A DNA stretch of 21,368 bases, from positions 1 through 21,368 of the IMG/VR virus record IMGVR_UViG_3300033155_001206. One strand, written 5' to 3'. The translations under genes and the position numbers were made by a program. Origin of the DNA: a virus. The notes beneath the pieces are model-generated. The model was not told the origin of the DNA, searched no databases, and saw nothing but the letters and a program-made list of their open reading frames with translations. How positions within the stretch are numbered: the stretch's first letter is position 1; each line of letters starts with the position of its first letter. Positions 1-5,929 of the stretch are shown here, in pieces.

Positions 1-2
1 CT

Positions 3-47
3 AACGTTGAATCTATGGGTAGTTATTGCCCGACTAAATACGAATAA
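3..47 (+). CDS. C-terminal end of an upstream gene (partial)
   Basis: The first reading frame open from the window edge ends in TAA at 45-47 and gives a short C-terminal peptide (ending GSYCPTKYE). The next gene's ATG lies 2 bases further on, the same tight spacing seen between genes throughout the window, which is the main reason to think this is real coding sequence. Too little is visible to say what the protein is. Confidence 0.45.
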   Translation, partial: NVESMGSYCPTKYE

Positions 48-49
48 AG

Positions 50-301
50 ATGGATATTAGAAAAAAAGAATTATACGAAGTGTTTGCTGATTCACTTGAA
101 AAATCAAGAACTAAAGAAGGTGGTTTGTTATTTGATAAACTGTTTGAAGATATGTGGGAACATATAGAACCGAAACTAGGGCAATCATTACCTATAGATA
201 GTGTTAGCGGTATTTTTACTGCTGATGATATGGAAGAGGCTTATAATGATGGAGCTGGAATAAATACACCTAGAGGATTTAACATTAACAATTACCGCTA
301 A
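50..301 (+). CDS. Small acidic hypothetical protein (83 aa)
   Basis: Not recognised. It is an acidic, mostly helical, soluble protein of 83 residues without a signal peptide or membrane segment. The middle part (FTADDMEEAYNDGAG, about residues 56-70) resembles a short motif that recurs in small accessory proteins of Bacteroidota phages, but that is an impression and not a family assignment. The start ATG at 50 follows an A-rich stretch (aaatacgaataaag), the usual translation leader in this phylum, and lies 2 bases after the stop of the preceding frame. It is near the end of an operon that is closed by the terminator at 387-410, so it probably belongs to the early or middle (replication-associated) gene set and not to the structural genes. 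Confidence 0.6.
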   Translation: MDIRKKELYEVFADSLEKSRTKEGGLLFDKLFEDMWEHIEPKLGQSLPIDSVSGIFTADDMEEAYNDGAGINTPRGFNINNYR

Positions 302-334
302 CGTAGGAATAAACGCCACTAAACAAAAATAACC

Positions 335-388
335 ATGACACCAAAAGAGAAACCAACCAATCAAAACTCCTCAAAGCAACTTAAATAG
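335..388 (+). CDS. Possible 17-codon ORF before the terminator
   Basis: An ATG at 335 preceded by an A-rich leader (aaacaaaaataacc) opens a 17-codon frame, MTPKEKPTNQNSSKQLK, with TAG at 386-388. The stop codon overlaps the first base pairs of the terminator stem. The leader looks better than those of several accepted genes here, but the peptide is low-complexity and hydrophilic, and such ORFs arise easily by chance, so translation is only a possibility. Confidence 0.25.
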   Translation: MTPKEKPTNQNSSKQLK

Positions 389-410
389 ACCTTTAACCGG
401 GTCTTTTTTA
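387..410 (+). terminator. Rho-independent terminator of the upstream operon
   Basis: A stem AGACC (387-391) pairs with GGTCT (400-404) across an 8-base loop and is followed by a run of six T ending at 409 (TTTTTTA). It lies after the last small ORF of the upstream operon and directly before the promoter at 448-478, which fits separation of the two transcription units. Confidence 0.7.
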
Positions 411-425
411 TTGCCTAAAACTTAA

Positions 426-441
426 TTTAGATAAATCTAAA
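426..441. promoter_or_regulatory. Operator-like palindrome 1 (distal site of promoter 1)
   Basis: TTTAGATAAATCTAAA is a perfect dyad with 7-base arms (TTTAGAT/ATCTAAA) around AA. It starts exactly 22 bp upstream of a second, related 16-mer at 448-463, two helical turns, so both sites face the same side of the DNA. The same pair recurs at 5892-5929. Regulator binding is inferred from symmetry, spacing and the promoter context. Confidence 0.6.
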
Positions 442-447
442 AATAAA

Positions 448-463
448 TTTGGATTAGTCTAAA
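448..463. promoter_or_regulatory. Operator-like palindrome 2, overlapping the -33 box of promoter 1
   Basis: TTTGGATTAGTCTAAA is an imperfect dyad of the same TTTAGA/TCTAAA type, matching site 1 at 12 of 16 positions and the site at 5892-5907 at 13 of 16. Its first four bases are the TTTG of the -33 element, so a protein bound here would directly contact or block RNA polymerase. The position suggests repression, though recruitment by a bound regulator cannot be excluded. Confidence 0.6.
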
Positions 464-478
464 AATGTATTACCTTTG
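448..478 (+). promoter_or_regulatory. Bacteroidota-type promoter 1 (packaging operon)
   Basis: TTTG at 448-451, a 19-bp spacer, and TACCTTTG at 471-478 exactly match the TTTG-N19-TAnnTTTG consensus of the Bacteroidota primary sigma factor. Transcription should begin near 485, giving an untranslated leader of about 70 nt before the ninG-like gene. It sits just after a terminator and upstream of about 5.3 kb of same-strand genes, so it likely drives ninG through the scaffold gene. Confidence 0.8.
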
Positions 479-483
479 TTGTA

Positions 484-538
484 GGGGTTGTGTTTTATTA
501 TGAATCATAGCCCCCTTTTCTTGCTTTGTGGGGTTGTG
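484..538 (+). repeat. Two copies of GGGGTTGTG in the leader of promoter 1
   Basis: GGGGTTGTG occurs at 484-492, at the expected transcription start, and again at 530-538, just before the ninG-like ATG. A C-rich stretch (CCCCC, 511-515) lies between them and could pair with either copy, so the leader RNA could adopt two alternative hairpins. The repeats are seen; the pairing and any role are inference. Confidence 0.35.
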
Positions 539-556
539 GTTCTGATACGGAACTAA
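500..556 (+). CDS. 18-codon hydrophobic leader ORF, coupled to ninG
   Basis: ATG at 500, about 15 nt after the predicted transcription start, opens the frame MNHSPLFLLCGVVVLIRN, ending with TAA at 554-556. The stop overlaps the ninG-like ATG at 556 by one base (TAATG), the same junction used between many real genes in this window. The peptide is strongly hydrophobic in its middle. It could be a translated leader peptide that couples ribosomes into ninG, or a chance frame in the 5' untranslated region. No family is recognised. Confidence 0.35.
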   Translation: MNHSPLFLLCGVVVLIRN

Positions 557-981
557 TGGAAGCAAAGACCTTAAGAAAATATGACAGCAAGTCAGTGAGT
601 GATCTAATAAAGATCGCAACTAGACACTTCAATAAGTTTATCCGGAACAGAGACAGCAATGAGGGTTGTTTCAAATGCATTAGCTGCAGCAAGGTGAAAC
701 CTAATGAAAAACTCCAGGCTGGACACTTCAGAAGTGCAGGTCATTATCCCTCGGTAAGATTCAACGAAAAAAACGTTCACGGCCAGTGTAAGAGGTGTAA
801 CCTGTTTCTGAGCGGCAATCTAGCTGATTATGCCAAGAACCTAACAGCAAAAATAGGGACAGAAGGAATGCAGGAGATCGAAGATTTAGTAGGAAGGTCA
901 AAGCAACTAGGTTTCAAATGGGATAGAATATCTCTTATCGAAACAATCGAAAAATACAAGAAACTAAATAAGGAACTATGA
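556..981 (+). CDS. ninG: NinG-like recombination protein (HNH-type zinc fold)
   Basis: NinG (Rap) of lambda is a nuclease acting on branched recombination intermediates such as Holliday junctions and D-loops. This 141-residue protein shows the family signature: a helical N-terminus rich in Lys and Arg, a CxxC pair (CFKC, with CISC following) at about residues 36-42, the AGHFRSAGHYPSVRF block with its two histidines, and a second CxxC (CKRC) followed by N, as in an HNH-like treble-clef fold. Lambda NinG is longer (about 204 residues), so this is a compact form. I chose ATG at 556 over TTG at 526 because it makes a TAATG junction with the leader ORF and the conserved part starts soon after. It is the first full-size gene behind promoter 1, so it is transcribed with the packaging genes; processing branched concatemers before packaging is a plausible role. 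Confidence 0.85.
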   Translation: MEAKTLRKYDSKSVSDLIKIATRHFNKFIRNRDSNEGCFKCISCSKVKPNEKLQAGHFRSAGHYPSVRFNEKNVHGQCKRCNLFLSGNLADYAKNLTAKIGTEGMQEIEDLVGRSKQLGFKWDRISLIETIEKYKKLNKEL

Positions 982-1100
982 TCGAATACATCTTAGAATA
1001 CAACATGCAAAATCCATTATGCTCAATGCTTTGGGTAATGTCAATTGTTGGTACAGCAGTATTAATAACACGATCGCTATTTAAGCCTAGAAGTGAGTAA
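978..1100 (+). CDS. Small single-span membrane protein (40 aa)
   Basis: ATG at 978 overlaps the ninG stop (ATGA), and the 40-codon frame ends with TAA at 1098-1100, inside the start of the next gene. The product has a short acidic N-terminus (MIEYILEYNMQ), a hydrophobic stretch of about 20 residues (CSMLWVMSIVGTAVLI, residues 15-30) and a basic end (TRSLFKPRSE). That charge pattern predicts an inner-membrane protein with the C-terminus in the cytoplasm. A small holin or pinholin-like protein or a superinfection-exclusion peptide are possible, but nothing in the sequence decides. It lies between two genes with overlaps on both sides and fills what would otherwise be an odd 110-base gap, which supports it as real. 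Confidence 0.6.
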   Translation: MIEYILEYNMQNPLCSMLWVMSIVGTAVLITRSLFKPRSE

Positions 1101-1365
1101 GAAACGCAAAATAAAAGACGGCTTCTGGTTCAAGGTGGTTAACATCGTTCCTAGAATAGATTCACCCGATCTAGAGCTACCTATTTATTGCGTTGAGGAA
1201 TCAAAAGAAATGGCCTTATACAAATTCAATCTCGCTATAGGTCAGAAGAAGAAATGCGACTACATCGGTGAAGTGAAAAGCGGAATAATCCAATCAACCG
1301 GAGAAAGGTTAGTCATTGGCACTGATAACAAACCAGTTAAAGACTTAGAAGAAAGGAATAATTGA
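1093..1365 (+). CDS. Hypothetical protein (90 aa), GTG start
   Basis: Not recognised. The frame starts with GTG at 1093, overlapping the preceding small membrane protein gene by 8 bases, and its stop overlaps the terminase small subunit ATG (TGATG). The product is soluble and basic, opening with MSKKRKIKDG and containing a Lys-rich turn (GQKKKCDYIG). Predicted strands are suggested by FWFKVVNIV and LPIYCVEE, followed by a helix. There is no visible catalytic motif. Its position directly before the terminase genes suggests a packaging accessory or transcription-related role, but this is context only. The GTG start is the only non-ATG start I accept in the window; the overlap pattern and lack of an early in-frame ATG favour it. 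Confidence 0.65.
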   Translation: MSKKRKIKDGFWFKVVNIVPRIDSPDLELPIYCVEESKEMALYKFNLAIGQKKKCDYIGEVKSGIIQSTGERLVIGTDNKPVKDLEERNN

Positions 1366-1817
1366 TGTCTTATTCAAAAGAGGAAATAGAGTTTTTGTTT
1401 AGTTCCATCTGTAAAAAGATGGGTGAGGAGGGAAGGTCTTTGAGGTCTGTTTTGAGTGAGGAAGGTATGCCGGATAGATCTACATTTTATGAATGGATAA
1501 GAAATGATGATTTAAAATCCGACCATTACGCGCGCGTGAAAGAAGATAGAGCCGACTATATTTTCGAGGATATACTCAATATAGCTGACGAAACCCATAA
1601 CGACAGGAGGGTGAAATCAGATGGAGCAGAGGTTGTTGATCACGAGGCTATCCAAAGGTCTAAATTAAGAGTTGACGCTAGGAAATGGATGTTGAGTAAG
1701 ATGCTGCCTAAAAAGTATGGCGACAAAATCGATGTTACATCTGATGGAGATAAAATCGGAGGGGATAAGTCTATAAACATTAGCCTTGATGGAAAGGACA
1801 TAAACCTTGGTAGCTAA
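1365..1817 (+). CDS. terS: Terminase small subunit
   Basis: The small terminase recognises the packaging site on the concatemeric genome and stimulates the large subunit. This 150-residue protein has the typical plan: an N-terminal helix-turn-helix region (about residues 10-45, including the turn GMPDRSTFYEWIRND), the conserved step where an aromatic-W residue pair ends the recognition helix, followed by YARVKEDRADY and long helices that would oligomerise (about 55-115), and a hydrophilic tail ending GKDINLGS that may contact TerL. The start is ATG at 1365, overlapping the preceding stop by one base; a TTG one codon earlier is also in frame but less likely. It overlaps the large subunit gene by one base (TAATG). 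The neighbour is an unmistakable large terminase, which strongly supports the call. Confidence 0.88.
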   Translation: MSYSKEEIEFLFSSICKKMGEEGRSLRSVLSEEGMPDRSTFYEWIRNDDLKSDHYARVKEDRADYIFEDILNIADETHNDRRVKSDGAEVVDHEAIQRSKLRVDARKWMLSKMLPKKYGDKIDVTSDGDKIGGDKSINISLDGKDINLGS

Positions 1818-3127
1818 TGAACTTCGATCCTAATCCTTTGTTTTACCAAATGTGTAACATATTCCAAGAGAATTACACTCCAGACAATAAGGTAGTTATA
1901 TGTAATGAAGGAGGAACAAGAAGCTCAAAGACTTGGGATTTATTCCATTGGATTGTTGCTTTCTGTGACCACAACAGGAATCAAGAAAATGAGATTTACA
2001 TACTCAGAGATACCTTAACTAATTGCAAGGATAAAACGTTTAGAGATTTTAAGAAGTGCATGAAGCTTATTGGTTACTCATTTAAATATTTCTCAGAGCA
2101 TCAAAAGCCTTATGTAAACATATTAGGTAACCACGTTTTTTTTAGAGGTTTAGATGACGAGAAGAACGCCGAAGGATACCCAAGTGACATTTTGTTTATC
2201 AATGAAGCCTTAGAAACTCAAAAGAGTAAAGTTGACGGATTAAAAATGAGATGCAGAAAGGCTATGATTCTAGATTGGAACCCAAAGTTTACTGATCATT
2301 GGTGCTTTGATTTAGAGGGTCAACCAAACACGTTTTTCACTAGAACCAATTACAAGAACAATAAGCACCTTCAAGGGTCAATTGTCCGAGAGATAGAGAG
2401 TTACGAGCCTTGGCTTCCTGGTAGTTATGAAATAATTGATGGAACTGAACTTCACTATAACGGTCAATTAATCGATGCTAAAAATCAACCTCCTCCACAC
2501 CCAGCAAACATTAATAACAATACGGCTGATGAGTTTCGATGGAAGGTGTACGGCCTTGGTCTAAGAGGAGCAATGAAGGGTGTAATTTTCAACAATGTCC
2601 GATACATCGATGAGTTCCCAAACATAGCTCATACCTACGGGCTAGATTTCGGGTTTACCAATGACCCTACTGCATTAGTGAGGTATTCTGAAGATTCAAC
2701 AGACATTTACTTAGAGCTCCTTTGCTACCAACCAATCGAAACACCTCAAGAGATTGATTCCTACATGCAGGAGATTGATATTGAAAGAAACGTACCTATT
2801 ACTGCGGATAGTTCAGATAAATACACAAGCGAGCACAGAGGGAGTGTTGAAATGGTAGAGAGTCTTTATGAATTAGGCTGGACTATCGATAAAGTAAGCA
2901 AAAGAAAGAACGTAATGTTCTGGCTTCTTTCAATGAAGAATAAGAGGATAAATATTGTAAAAAATCAATTCTACCCTCAAGCAAAAAAAGAACAACAAAA
3001 CTACATTTTCAAGGAAATTAACGGAATAGCTATCAATCAACCTGTCGATAAGTTCAATCACTTTTGGGATGCTGCTCGATACGCTCACATGGCATATAAT
3101 CAAGAAACACAAGAAATATACGCATGA
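1817..3127 (+). CDS. terL: Terminase large subunit (ATPase-nuclease)
   Basis: This is the packaging motor: it cuts concatemeric DNA and pumps it into the prohead through the portal. In 436 residues it shows an N-terminal ATPase with Walker A GGTRSSKT (32-39) and Walker B LFINEA (126-131, catalytic Glu130), and a C-terminal RNase H-like nuclease with its acidic residues at D277 (YGLDFGFTNDPTALV), D331 (ITADSSDKY) and D418 (HFWDAARYA). This order and length match terminases of the PBSX/Terminase_3 type. All key residues appear intact. The gene overlaps the small subunit upstream and the portal downstream (ATGA), the usual terS-terL-portal order. From motifs alone I cannot tell cos from pac packaging. 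Confidence 0.96.
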   Translation: MNFDPNPLFYQMCNIFQENYTPDNKVVICNEGGTRSSKTWDLFHWIVAFCDHNRNQENEIYILRDTLTNCKDKTFRDFKKCMKLIGYSFKYFSEHQKPYVNILGNHVFFRGLDDEKNAEGYPSDILFINEALETQKSKVDGLKMRCRKAMILDWNPKFTDHWCFDLEGQPNTFFTRTNYKNNKHLQGSIVREIESYEPWLPGSYEIIDGTELHYNGQLIDAKNQPPPHPANINNNTADEFRWKVYGLGLRGAMKGVIFNNVRYIDEFPNIAHTYGLDFGFTNDPTALVRYSEDSTDIYLELLCYQPIETPQEIDSYMQEIDIERNVPITADSSDKYTSEHRGSVEMVESLYELGWTIDKVSKRKNVMFWLLSMKNKRINIVKNQFYPQAKKEQQNYIFKEINGIAINQPVDKFNHFWDAARYAHMAYNQETQEIYA

Positions 3128-4764
3128 CACTAACAGACGACGAAGCAATTGACTATATAAAATCCAATCAGTCAATCAAACCAAAATGGAACGAAGCTAG
3201 ATCTCAATCGAAAGAGCTTTTTGCTTTGATTGAAGGTTTAGATTACTCTGAGGAGCTAATTAAAAGAATAGAATTTGTCGAGACTGAGGGGAGAGCTAAG
3301 TCGAGGAAGAAGTATAGCCGCCCTATTATTGATTTATTTGAAAGACTTTCGAAGCCTATAACCAATGTATTTACAGCGACAGGAGGGGAACTAAGATACA
3401 ATATCGACAACGACGAAACGAGGAAAAAATTCATATCCGAAATCACTAATGTCAGAGACAATAAGTCGCTTCGAAAATATCTTCAAAACACTTGGACTAG
3501 GATGTATGCGAGCGATCCAAACGGGGTTATATTCTTAGAATACAACACTAATGAAGAAAAAGGACCAGTTAAAGTTTGGCCTACTTACAAGAGTGCTTTA
3601 TCGATTAGAAGTTACGTACCTAACGGGCAATTATTGGAAGTGTTACTATTTGAACCCAAAAAGATTGACGATAAAAATTACTGGCGTATTGTTGATGATA
3701 ATCAAGATAGAACTTTTAGGCAGGAAGGCGATGAGTTTATTCTAGAAGAAGATAGGTCTTTTATACATCCATTCGGAAAGGTTCCTGGCGTGATTGCGTC
3801 TGACCTTAATAACCTAGGGTGCCCAATTAAATTATCAGGATTCAACAAGATAATACCGTTATCTAAGGAGCTTGCTGCTGATAGCTCAGTGAAGACGATA
3901 TACAAAAGGATCCAAGGAAACCCTATCCATTGGAGATATGCGATAAGATGTAAGGACTGTTCGGGTCTTGGTAAGGATGGTAATAAAATTTGTAGTAGTT
4001 GCTCTGGAAAAGGAGTGATGAATAATGGGGATGTTACAGACATGATTCAGCTCCCTATACCAAGGCCTGACCACAAGGTTCTAGCTCCAGATGTTGCTGG
4101 GTACGTTTCCCCAGACCTTGAGTTTTTAGAGTTTGCAACAAAGGAGATAAAAGAGCTTGAAATTACTGCTCACGAAACTCACTGGGGAACACTATTCGGA
4201 GCCAGAGAGGAAATTGTAAAAAGCAAAACAGCAACGGAAATCAGGTTTAGTCAGCAACCAATGGAGCAAAAGCTAAATGAATATGCTGATGTCGCTGAAT
4301 GGATAGAAAAGCAATTATCTGAATGGGTGTTGAATTTCTATGATAGCTCAAAAAGCAGGGAGGAGTCCAAGATCATGATACACTACGGAAGAAGATATAT
4401 CATGGAATCACCAGATGCTATTTTAATCAGGTACGATGAAGCAAGAAAAGAACAACAAAACAACGTTGTGCTTGATAGGCTATTTAGAGAGTACTTAACA
4501 GCTAAATATAGAAACAATCCGACAGACCTAAAGATTAACATCAAGAAGTCAGATGTCGAGCCTTACATCCACATGTCTACGGATGATATCATTACTGTAT
4601 TCGGAGTGGAGGAAGCTCAACGTAAATCACTTTTTGAGAAATGGTGGAAAACGCTAGACGAAAAACAAAAAGAAGACAAAGATTCGAGTGTTCTTGAATC
4701 AGAATTCAACACCTGGTTCGATCAAAACAAAATAGCAAATCAAAATCAAAATCAAAATGAATAA
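3124..4764 (+). CDS. Portal protein with DnaJ-like zinc motif
   Basis: The portal forms the dodecameric ring at one capsid vertex through which DNA enters and leaves and to which the tail attaches. Support is position directly after terL, length (546 aa, within the usual 400-600), and the helical segment after ETHWGTLFGAREE with KTATEIRFSQQPMEQKL (about residues 345-385), typical of portal stem and wing regions. Unusually, residues 276-297 hold two CxxCxGxG units (CKDCSGLG, then CSSCSGKG; Cys276, 279, 290, 293), the pattern of the DnaJ zinc-binding region, presumably one four-cysteine zinc site in a loop. The C-terminus ends in a short NQ repeat (NQNQNQNE) coded by a hexanucleotide repeat. 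The gene overlaps terL by 4 bases and the next gene by 8. The portal call rests on context and shape, not on a matched domain. Confidence 0.85.
   Translation: MTLTDDEAIDYIKSNQSIKPKWNEARSQSKELFALIEGLDYSEELIKRIEFVETEGRAKSRKKYSRPIIDLFERLSKPITNVFTATGGELRYNIDNDETRKKFISEITNVRDNKSLRKYLQNTWTRMYASDPNGVIFLEYNTNEEKGPVKVWPTYKSALSIRSYVPNGQLLEVLLFEPKKIDDKNYWRIVDDNQDRTFRQEGDEFILEEDRSFIHPFGKVPGVIASDLNNLGCPIKLSGFNKIIPLSKELAADSSVKTIYKRIQGNPIHWRYAIRCKDCSGLGKDGNKICSSCSGKGVMNNGDVTDMIQLPIPRPDHKVLAPDVAGYVSPDLEFLEFATKEIKELEITAHETHWGTLFGAREEIVKSKTATEIRFSQQPMEQKLNEYADVAEWIEKQLSEWVLNFYDSSKSREESKIMIHYGRRYIMESPDAILIRYDEARKEQQNNVVLDRLFREYLTAKYRNNPTDLKINIKKSDVEPYIHMSTDDIITVFGVEEAQRKSLFEKWWKTLDEKQKEDKDSSVLESEFNTWFDQNKIANQNQNQNE
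4736..4758 (+). repeat. CAAAAT hexanucleotide repeat at the portal 3' end
   Basis: Three CAAAAT units (4741-4758) follow a degenerate CAAAT at 4736. They encode the portal's C-terminal QN repeat, and the last unit supplies the A and T of the downstream gene's ATG at 4757. Copy-number change would add or remove two residues without shifting frame. Confidence 0.7.
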
Positions 4765-5089
4765 AAATGAAATCGTAGTATGTTCTAAGCATTCAATGCT
4801 AAGAAAAGGAACAAAATTCAGTGAGTCGCACACCGAAGAGTTAAGGACAGGGCTAACAATACCCAGATATATGGTGGATGATTTCAATAGTCAAAGTCAA
4901 AATTCCGGCATTATATATAAGATCGATGAAGAGGCAACGGAAAAATGGGCAGAAGAAAACAACAAGCTAATTGAAGAGCGAAAAGAGAACGAAAATGCGT
5001 CAAAGCTTGTATCTGATGCATTGGGAGACTTAGCGAAAAAAGCTGTTGCTCCAAAGAAAAAAACACCGCAAAAAAGTTCATCAAAATAA
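4757..5089 (+). CDS. Hypothetical protein between portal and scaffold (110 aa)
   Basis: Not recognised. The N-terminal half (residues 1-55) looks like a small folded domain with a Cys-His pair (CSKHSMLRKG); the second half is a charged helix (about 57-95, EEATEKWAEENNKLIEERK) and ends in a Lys-rich tail (KKAVAPKKKTPQKSSSK). It overlaps the portal gene by 8 bases and lies 6 bases before the scaffold-like gene, so it is translated with them. Its place between portal and scaffold, together with the helical and basic tail, would suit a minor head protein or a DNA-contacting head-assembly factor, but this is inference only. Confidence 0.75.
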   Translation: MNKNEIVVCSKHSMLRKGTKFSESHTEELRTGLTIPRYMVDDFNSQSQNSGIIYKIDEEATEKWAEENNKLIEERKENENASKLVSDALGDLAKKAVAPKKKTPQKSSSK

Positions 5090-5095
5090 ACACAA

Positions 5096-5887
5096 ATGGC
5101 AATTGAAAATTTATCAGCGATAGAGAAATCGTTAGGACTAGAGGAGGGAACTCTCCAAAGCGCAATTGACAACGAAGAATCCGTGTCAGTTGAAATTCCG
5201 GAACTGGAAATATTTACCAAAGACGACTTTAACAAAAGGATTGAAAATGTAAAGTCAGAAGCCGGCAAAGCTGCGGTTGAGATTGCAGTAAAAAAATCTA
5301 GAAACGACTTGGGGTTAGATTTCGAAGGTAAAACGATGTCGAATCTACTGGAAGCGCATTCAAAGAAAGTATTGGGCGAAGCTAAAATTGAACCAAATAA
5401 GAAGATTGAAGAGCTTACCAAGGATAATGAACTGCTTAAAACCAATCTTTCCACAATCCAGCAAGAGTTGCAAACCACCAAAGATCAGTGGAGTCAGGAG
5501 AAAAGTTCTGCTAAAAGAGACGCCTTAATTTTATCATCAATTCCAGAGAATACCATAATCCCAAAACAAGATATTCTATCGATATTCAAATCTACGCACG
5601 AAGTAGAGTTTACGGAAGGTGGTGGTCACCAGGTGAAAAAGAATGGGCAAGTGCAAAAAAACAGCACGAATCTTGACCCTCTTTCAGTAAGTGATTACAT
5701 GTCTAACTTTTCCACACCGTATCTAAAAGCAGCCTCTGGAGGTGCAGGAGCAGGAGATGAAACAGGTAATCCAAAGAAAGGATCATTTGAAGCATTTGAA
5801 AAAGAGGCAGAAGATGCTGGGTGGTCAATCGAAGAAAGAAACAACATTATGAGTGATCGGATAAAAGCCGGCACATTAGAAGTATAA
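5096..5887 (+). CDS. Scaffold-like head assembly protein
   Basis: Scaffolding proteins line the prohead during assembly and are then expelled or cleaved. This 263-residue protein has the expected features: it is highly charged, with an acidic helical N-terminus, a long predicted coiled coil at about residues 95-145 (KIEELTKDNELLK, LSTIQQELQTT), a compact segment (IPKQDILSIFK), a Gly-Ala linker (AASGGAGAGDE, about 212-222) and a charged helical C-terminus that could bind the shell. It lies immediately before the major capsid gene, the standard place. There is no Ser or His protease motif I can identify, so a protease-scaffold fusion is unlikely. It is the last gene before the second promoter and the hairpin at 5889-5932. 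Assignment is from composition and order. Confidence 0.72.
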   Translation: MAIENLSAIEKSLGLEEGTLQSAIDNEESVSVEIPELEIFTKDDFNKRIENVKSEAGKAAVEIAVKKSRNDLGLDFEGKTMSNLLEAHSKKVLGEAKIEPNKKIEELTKDNELLKTNLSTIQQELQTTKDQWSQEKSSAKRDALILSSIPENTIIPKQDILSIFKSTHEVEFTEGGGHQVKKNGQVQKNSTNLDPLSVSDYMSNFSTPYLKAASGGAGAGDETGNPKKGSFEAFEKEAEDAGWSIEERNNIMSDRIKAGTLEV

Positions 5888-5891
5888 TAAT

Positions 5892-5907
5892 TTTAGGGTA
5901 GTCTAAA
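5892..5907. promoter_or_regulatory. Operator-like palindrome 3 (distal site of promoter 2)
   Basis: TTTAGGGTAGTCTAAA matches the site at 448-463 in 13 of 16 positions and the textbook DtxR core TTAGGTTAGCCTAA in 12 of 14. It lies 22 bp (start to start) upstream of site 4, exactly as sites 1 and 2 are spaced at promoter 1. Binding by a shared regulator is inferred. Confidence 0.6.
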
Positions 5908-5913
5908 TAATAT

Positions 5914-5929
5914 TTTAGATTGCCCTAAA
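5914..5929. promoter_or_regulatory. Operator-like palindrome 4, overlapping the -33 box of promoter 2
   Basis: TTTAGATTGCCCTAAA is the proximal member of the second pair. Its first bases fall where the -33 element should be and its start is 23 bp upstream of the -7 box, identical to the arrangement of site 2 at promoter 1. Sites 3 and 4 are also near-perfect reverse complements of each other. Confidence 0.6.

Noticed and set aside
1-304. CTAACGT at 1-7 and 298-304 as a direct repeat or attachment site
   Set aside because: Seven bases is expected by chance in this length and there is no integrase gene or further matching sequence beside either copy.
526-555. TTG at 526 as the ninG start, adding ten residues
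   Set aside because: The added residues have no family support and the ATG at 556 gives a TAATG junction like others in the operon.
481-555. A tRNA or other structured RNA gene in the ninG leader
   Set aside because: The G-rich leader has some short inverted repeats, but no acceptor stem, anticodon arm or T-arm pattern can be built.
3702-4074. Two overlapping minus-strand ORFs opposite the portal zinc region
   Set aside because: Both are shadows of the portal reading frame, have no plausible start context or neighbours, and encode no recognisable domain.
4897-5481. 194-codon minus-strand ORF opposite the small protein and scaffold genes
   Set aside because: It is antisense to two well-placed genes, spans both of them, and its product is a Ser- and Phe-rich low-complexity sequence typical of the reverse strand of a charged coding region.
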